From Sipunculus nudus (taxonomy: Eukaryota > Annelida > Sipuncula > Golfingiida > Sipunculidae), in assembly GCA_026874595.1 (NCBI GenBank), contig CM049311.1:62271453-62335452 (forward strand): a DNA stretch of 64,000 nt. The letters run 5' to 3'. Below, one piece after another: positions 58,097-64,000 of this stretch. The first letter of the stretch is position 1, and every line of letters starts with the position of its first letter. The notes under the pieces were generated by a model, which was not told where the DNA came from, made no database searches, and worked only from the letters and a program-made list of their open reading frames with translations. Both the position numbers and the translations under genes were made by a program.

Positions 58097-59363
58097 ACTA
58101 GTGTCACTTGTTAAGGTACTTTCAGCCATACTTAATTGAGAAGTTTATTTTAATCAGCCAACTCATGTGGTTAGATGGTCAGTGTGACAGCTGTACTACA
58201 ACTGTATCACAGACTAGATCTAGTGAGGAGTGAGAGTGGTCAGATTTGCAGTTTGTGTGTTCTGCTGTGGTTTTAAATGTCATTCACTTAATCATAATGC
58301 AGGATTTAGTTACAACCAGTGACAATGTGGTTTTCATGAGTGAGGGTTTGTATTCACAGTGTTTTGTTCCTTTCTGCTGTTCATGATCAAGGCTGTCCCA
58401 CATTATTCGTCGCTACCGTCCCATTAGTGAAGAAGATACCATTTTGCATTTTGTTAATTTTACTGACATTTCAAACCTGTTAGGACTCTTTTCTGATTAT
58501 TTTATAGTTAAAACCATATTAGAAGATCATTATATCTGTTAACTGATCTGCAAGCCTGTAAATGTCAGAACTATCCCTTATAAATAATTATACACTAAAA
58601 AGTTTCATTGTCATCACTCTTATTGACAAATACTAATGCACTATGAAACCATGGACTTGCATTTACCATGGCTTCATAGTTTTTAATGGCATTCCGGTCT
58701 AATTAATTAAGTTTGGAAACTAAGTAACAGACATGATACGTGAAAATTTTGCAGCAAAAGCAAATTTAAAAGTAAACAATATTGACATATTAATCTGTCC
58801 ATATTGTTTGTGATGTATGAGTAACATTAATTAGACCTAAACAGATCTTTCACTCTTAAGATTTAGTTTTTTCAGTTTGACATCATTCTCTCATCAGGTT
58901 TTCTTTTTCATATGACTCAGTGGATTGTTCAAATCACCAGATGTAAACATTTCTCATTCTTTCTTTTCATAGTTTGCATGTAATGCGACATTGTAAAGGA
59001 TAATTTTCATTCCAGATACTTACACATTTGCTTGCTGTGCCTTTTGAACTAATTTTGTTTTGGTTATTTGCTGACATATATCCTACTCCTTTTATGGATG
59101 AGGGCATTGTCCTTCTGAGAGTGTTCCTTCAGTGTTTACTTGAAAAAAAACCAGCCACCTAGCGCCATTTTTGTCCTCTGAAATGAGAGAGTCTAAGACC
59201 AGCGTACTGGCTGTCGCTGTTAGAGTGCAGTTACATCCTTCAGTGAGGAACGCAGTATCAGGCTCTATGGGGATGCAAATATTTTTCTCATTCCTGACAA
59301 TGCCTCATGGCCTACAATTATTGGAATACTCCCTTGACATAATCAAGACAAATCGTTAGCTTT
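58095..59363. other. Unassigned DNA
   Basis: Only the segment at about 59230-59316, shared with the flank of B1, is recognised. No supported exon. Confidence 0.4.
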
Positions 59364-60400
59364 TTAGCTCAGCTGACTATAAAACATCTGAGCAAAAGTC
59401 GTGGTCCTTTGTCTCTCAGCTGTCCGTCTGTCCATTAAACTGGCACATTTTGTAACCATTGGACCAACAAATCTGAAATTCAGCATAGTGTTAGATATCC
59501 CCAAAATCTCCTACCATACTGAAAATTGGGTTACTAGGACTTTGTTCCTTTGAGGTATTAAGAAAAAAACCTCTGTTTTCCATTAAAAACCCATTGTTAC
59601 ACTTCAAGACTGCCTTATATCAAAACCACTGATCTGTCTTTGATCATATATAATATTCATGTTCTTCTATACACTCTTTATGCACATGGCTGGAAATGAT
59701 GTCAGTATTGCGTAACTGTTTTATGTTATGGACCAGAACATAATGCACTTTTGTAAAGAATCAGGAAATGTATTTACTCCCTTAACTTGAGAATTGCTTA
59801 CGCAAGAGACTTTTTTTCAGGTCAATAACTATATTTAATCAAGATTCAATTGTATACCCCAAATTAGATATGAATTTTCCAGTTTTTTAATTTATTAGCA
59901 TAAATATAAAATCAGTACCTTAAACTTCTCCCAGATTTCACAATGGCACATTTTTTTCCTTTAACTGCTGTGGATTTAATTTTCAAAGCATGTTTTCATA
60001 AGCAGTTCAACTGTTAACAACTGAAATTTGAAACCAGTTGATCAAAAACTATAATTTATTCAAGTTTTCAAGCCACAAGTGGAATTGTTTAGATAAACCT
60101 AGTGTTATGCAGTTTGCTAGAGCTCAGCTCCCCGGCTTCTCGGGCTTGCTTTCAGCTCCCTAAATTTGACATACAGTTAGATGTTCACCAAATTCCTTAC
60201 CATACCAAAAGTTTGGAGACTAGGACTTAATTCCTTCAAAATATGAAGAAAAAACTTCAATTTTCCATCAAAAACCCATTGTTACACTTCAAGACTGCCT
60301 AATATCAAAACTATACTGATCTGTCTTTGATCATACATAATATACATGTTCTCTTTTATACATTAGCTATAATAGAAATCATATTGTCATCATTAGAAAT
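59364..60400 (+). mobile_element. Family B element B3 (3'-truncated)
   Basis: Starts TTAGCTCAGCTGACTATAAA and follows both internal halves of B ('ctcctaccatactg', 'ccttaccatacc', 'cacttcaagactgcct'). It stops near 60400 without the B 3' end. More diverged than B1/B2. Confidence 0.7.
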
Positions 60401-63400
60401 GTCAGTATTGTGTGATGAGGAAATGTGTGCTTTTATATACATTATGCAAGCAAAGAAGAGAAAGGTCCGCATTTACTAAACAAAAACTGATTTCCTAAGT
60501 TACTATATAGACATGTAGGATATAGAATTATGACATATTAGCTTGAATGTAGGCCAACATATCATTTGAGTTCATATGAAAGTACACACTTCTGTACAAC
60601 TGTTTATTTCTATTTATCTGATTTATCAGTGGATGGAGTCTTATACTGGTACATAAAATCAGACACTCAGATGATATAAAAAACAAAATAAATGATCAAA
60701 CAACTACAACTACAACAAGGGATGTTGAAAGAAAATTAGCGCTACTGCTATTGGAAGATTTAAGTGGAGTACCTTGTATATTAGATATCCTTCTAAGGTA
60801 CTTGTCACATTTAGATTTCCAGATTCATTCTTGTTGATAAGTAATATATATGGCTTTTATCAAACCCAGGAAATTTGAAATAAATGTTGTGATTCCTATA
60901 AGGCCTGTGTGATATAGTGATATATATGGATCAGATAACAAAGAATGATAGAAATGCCTGTGACTCTTGCAGCCATCAGCTTGATTATCAATGCGTGGCT
61001 CTGACAAAATCCAGGTTTTATCAATGCTCTGATAAGATTCAATATGCAGAATAAAAAATCAAAACTGTTACAACAAACCAAGCAAGTTAATTTTCTCAAT
61101 CAGTATAACAAGGAAGACATTGCAATGGTCAGCCAAATATTTCAAGGCAAACTAGTTTTCTGCATTTTAAGGAATGCAAGCCTCTGCCATGTTTGGGTCC
61201 ATATTTTGGGATGCTCCCTTACCAGTGTTTGCATTCACTTATGCTCATATTCCCAGGTCCATTCATGCTTAAGTCATTTTACATTTGTTAATATTCCTTG
61301 ATGAGATTCCTGAATCCAGATCTTAAGCTGGATCCACACCAAAATCTAATTCATACTTTATTCGCCCATTCCCGAAATGCCATGAAAATTTCAGGAGATT
61401 CCTTTCATGATTGCATGGGTTATATTGTAAACAAACACACAAACACATACAGGACAGGAATGAATGCATACCCTGATGGCAGAGGCAGTTAAGTGCATTT
61501 TAAACATTTAGCATCTTTGCTGGCTTTATCAAAATGTGGTATATCTTATCCTATTTCTTAACCTCTGTTATTTTGCTGCCAGTAGTGGTTATATCTAATT
61601 AAGTTTTACACTCTTTTTCTAAGAGGAATATCAATGTATCAATAGTCTCACTGTGATAATTCATTGATGTAAGCATTTCCCTGATAGTCAGCTTTAATCC
61701 TACTAAAATTTGTGGTTTTTGGCATATGGTCCATAAAGCATTATTCCACATTAAATTTAAAAAAAAACACTCATTCCAAAGACACATTCTTTCCTGGAAG
61801 CTGTCCTCAGAGTAATTCCATGTTGCATCCCTGTGCCCTTATCAAACCCTGTCAGATTTATTTCTCCCAGGTTCTTGAACCCACTGATGGGGGCTGCCAT
61901 TTTGAATACACACACCTGAATGTCACAGGTCACATGTAGAAATGAATAATTTGCTAGGTGCATTCAGTAATTGATTGCCAAACCTGGGCCAATAATCAGT
62001 TGATTTTATAATTCATCGGAATATTAATATCATAACAGTGATTAAAGATCATTTACCGGTAGCTGAATTTGATATAGTAATATTGCAAAATTTCACAAGC
62101 AGTATTTTCCATGGTAAAAGAAGCTTTTTTTCTAAATTATTACAAAACTGTGATAATGTATATAACTGTGCTTTCATGAAACTTGAAAGAAGGACCAGAA
62201 CTTCATCTGTGCTTGTCCACCATGAACAGGAGCAGGAACCTAACTACATAAAAGATTATTGGAATTCTCGTGCATATGTTTCAGGATCCATTATATTAGC
62301 AACATGGTTGATCGATACTGGATCCTGATTGATCCGCTTACTGGAGCACTGCACCATAGGCTGGACAGACTTTGGGACTGGCTGGCCAGTTGTGCTCTCC
62401 CTCCAGGAATTATATTACAGCTCGGCTGTTTCTGCCTTTCCTTGCTGGTCCAAATTGCTCTCGTCTTTTTTTTATATGCATATCCTCATCTAGCTCTTGC
62501 TTATTCTCACAGATTTTTTTATATGCGGTGATTCTATAGAAAAAATGGTGAATTTGTATAAACAGTTTTTGACTTATAAAAATTTACAAATCATTTTCAT
62601 GACCCCTCTTTTTCAACTCTTTCATACAAACAAAAATAGCATTTATTTGATTAAAATAGTTCTTCTTTCAAACACATAAATAACAGCCTATAACATATAA
62701 TTAAGTATCAGTTTATCTTTTCCGTTGTTTGTCTGCACATTTAGAAAATAAGTCGGTCTGACATAATTTCTAGAAGTTGCAGATAATACATACTAAGCAG
62801 ACAACAGACTGGTTTGTTTAATCACCACATGACCACAGACGTTCAATGGAACATTCTTAACATCCTTTGGGTGAGAATTCATGAGAAAACTCAGTCTTGA
62901 TCACTGTTACATGTTATATTTTTGCCATGGCTTCATACCTTGATTTTCCTCAATGACAGCCTGTATACATGTTACAAGGAGTACTTTAATTGTAAGGATA
63001 GGTCACTGACCTGGTCATCTCAAGGTTGTAGTATACATGGAAAATAAATTAAGGTGACCACAAATAAGAATATGCTATTATTACCAGTCAGCCATTATCT
63101 GGATTTCAGCATTTATGTACGGGCCTAGGAATCATCCAGGAAACTTAACTTCTAGTTAATATATTAGAGTGAATCTCACATGCCAATCACAATTTTACCA
63201 GTTTGCCTTTGAACAGGTGAGAGCCCTCCAACCCCAAGTCCATTATTTATGTATGTCTGATTCCATGGTTTGAAGCAGCCATCTATAGGGAAATCAGGGA
63301 AAACATGGACAATGATTTTCCCCTTTTCCATTCAATGAAGTGGCAGAGAATTATGAGAAAAATGTCATAAATCAGGGAAAAAATCAGGGATCATTTTCTT

Positions 63401-64000
63401 AGGCCCAAAATAAAGAGTGTTCAATTCTCCTGGAAATATGAAAAAAAAAGAAATATCATGGAGAACCATCTGGGATGGTTAAAAATCTGGGTATTTATCT
63501 ATGTATTTATATATATAGATATTAAAGTTGATGATTACATTAAAATGTAGGCATGCTACTGTGGCCATACCTCAGAAATGACCCTTTTGGTCTTGAAGTG
63601 TTAGAGAGAATACGAAGTGTGTCCTAAGGGGGGAGTTATTTACCCCTAAATTCTGAGGATTTGATATTATTTGGAGCCTGCACAGTTTTGGTAATGTACT
63701 CAGCTCTCTCCAATGGCACCCAGGTACACTTCCTAGCATGGCAATGAGGGTCCATGAGTTGTCCTTCTAAGGTCAGTGTTTTTCTCCAGTTGGTCTAGTT
63801 TCCTACACCCCTACTGAACACTGAAGGCCAGCATCCTTACCAATACCATGCATAGTCCATGTAAAAAAATATAGTTTAAAATCTATTTTATTTGGAAAAT
63901 TTTATGAAAGATCTATGGCTGTACCTTTTATCAGAAACTTAACAAGTGTATCCATCCTTGAACTCAGCCCATGGAAAACAAGTTCAGAATAACCTGGATA
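60401..64000. other. Unassigned DNA at the window end
   Basis: No exon, RNA gene or dispersed repeat can be supported. Open frames at 61044-61301, 62038-62328 and 62259-62531 show no domain and no convincing splice context. Confidence 0.4.

Noticed and set aside
59171-59359. Open frame before B3
   Set aside because: It overlaps the segment shared with the B1 flank, so it is likely repeat sequence; no domain seen.

Overview
The window is metazoan nuclear DNA: AT-rich, with interrupted genes and dense non-coding interspersed repeats. The repeats resemble those described in bivalve and gastropod molluscs: non-autonomous Helentron/HINE-like elements with tandem cores, GGTCA-rich repeats, TCCG microsatellites and long (TA)n and poly(G)/poly(C) tracts. 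A mollusc or another lophotrochozoan is my best guess; this is inference, because I cannot run a search.

Only one gene is identified with confidence. It is TAF13, the histone-fold TFIID subunit that pairs with TAF11, on the + strand, with four coding exons at 8955-8984, 16969-17041, 28680-28777 and 29618-29791. The joined frame is 124 codons, the length of human TAF13. Its introns are about 8.0, 11.6 and 0.84 kb. The 5' flank has a TATA-like run and two convergent CTCF/YY1-like motifs. The exon 3/intron 3 junction, including its 5' splice site, has been copied into a seven-unit 58-bp minisatellite.

Most of the rest is transposable elements, which I label with working letters. Family H (eight recognisable copies plus fragments) has a TTGTATCCGCC 5' end, an inverted copy of it near the 3' end, a 3' hairpin, a CTAG terminus and a tandem core carrying the palindrome GGTGGCGCCACC. 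Families B and E begin near TTAGCTCAGCTG and end in CAGCTGAGC, a short hairpin and CTTG. Families C, D, F, G, J and K are other dispersed repeats. Intron 2 of TAF13 contains a readable stack: B1 (17269-23735) was hit by H2 and by E1, and the unbroken B2 copy at 45519-48176 supplies both empty sites. Further on in the same intron, H3 was hit by a 1970-bp TA-flanked inverted-repeat element.

Region by region: 1-8.7 kb, repeats H1, J and H8; 8.8-30.6 kb, TAF13 with TE-filled introns; 31-36.8 kb, H7, F2, C2, a cluster of DR2 nuclear-receptor-like motifs and H5; 36.8-42 kb, mostly unassigned AT-rich DNA; 42.05-42.31 kb, a candidate promoter and first exon with two EGR-type sites; 43-44 kb, a tRNA-like remnant and a 73-bp minisatellite; 45.5-52.5 kb, B2, an orphan candidate exon and E2; 54-56 kb, H6 inserted in a minisatellite; 57-58 kb, LTR-like pieces and D; 58-64 kb, B3 and unassigned DNA. 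Most long open frames are chance frames through repeats.
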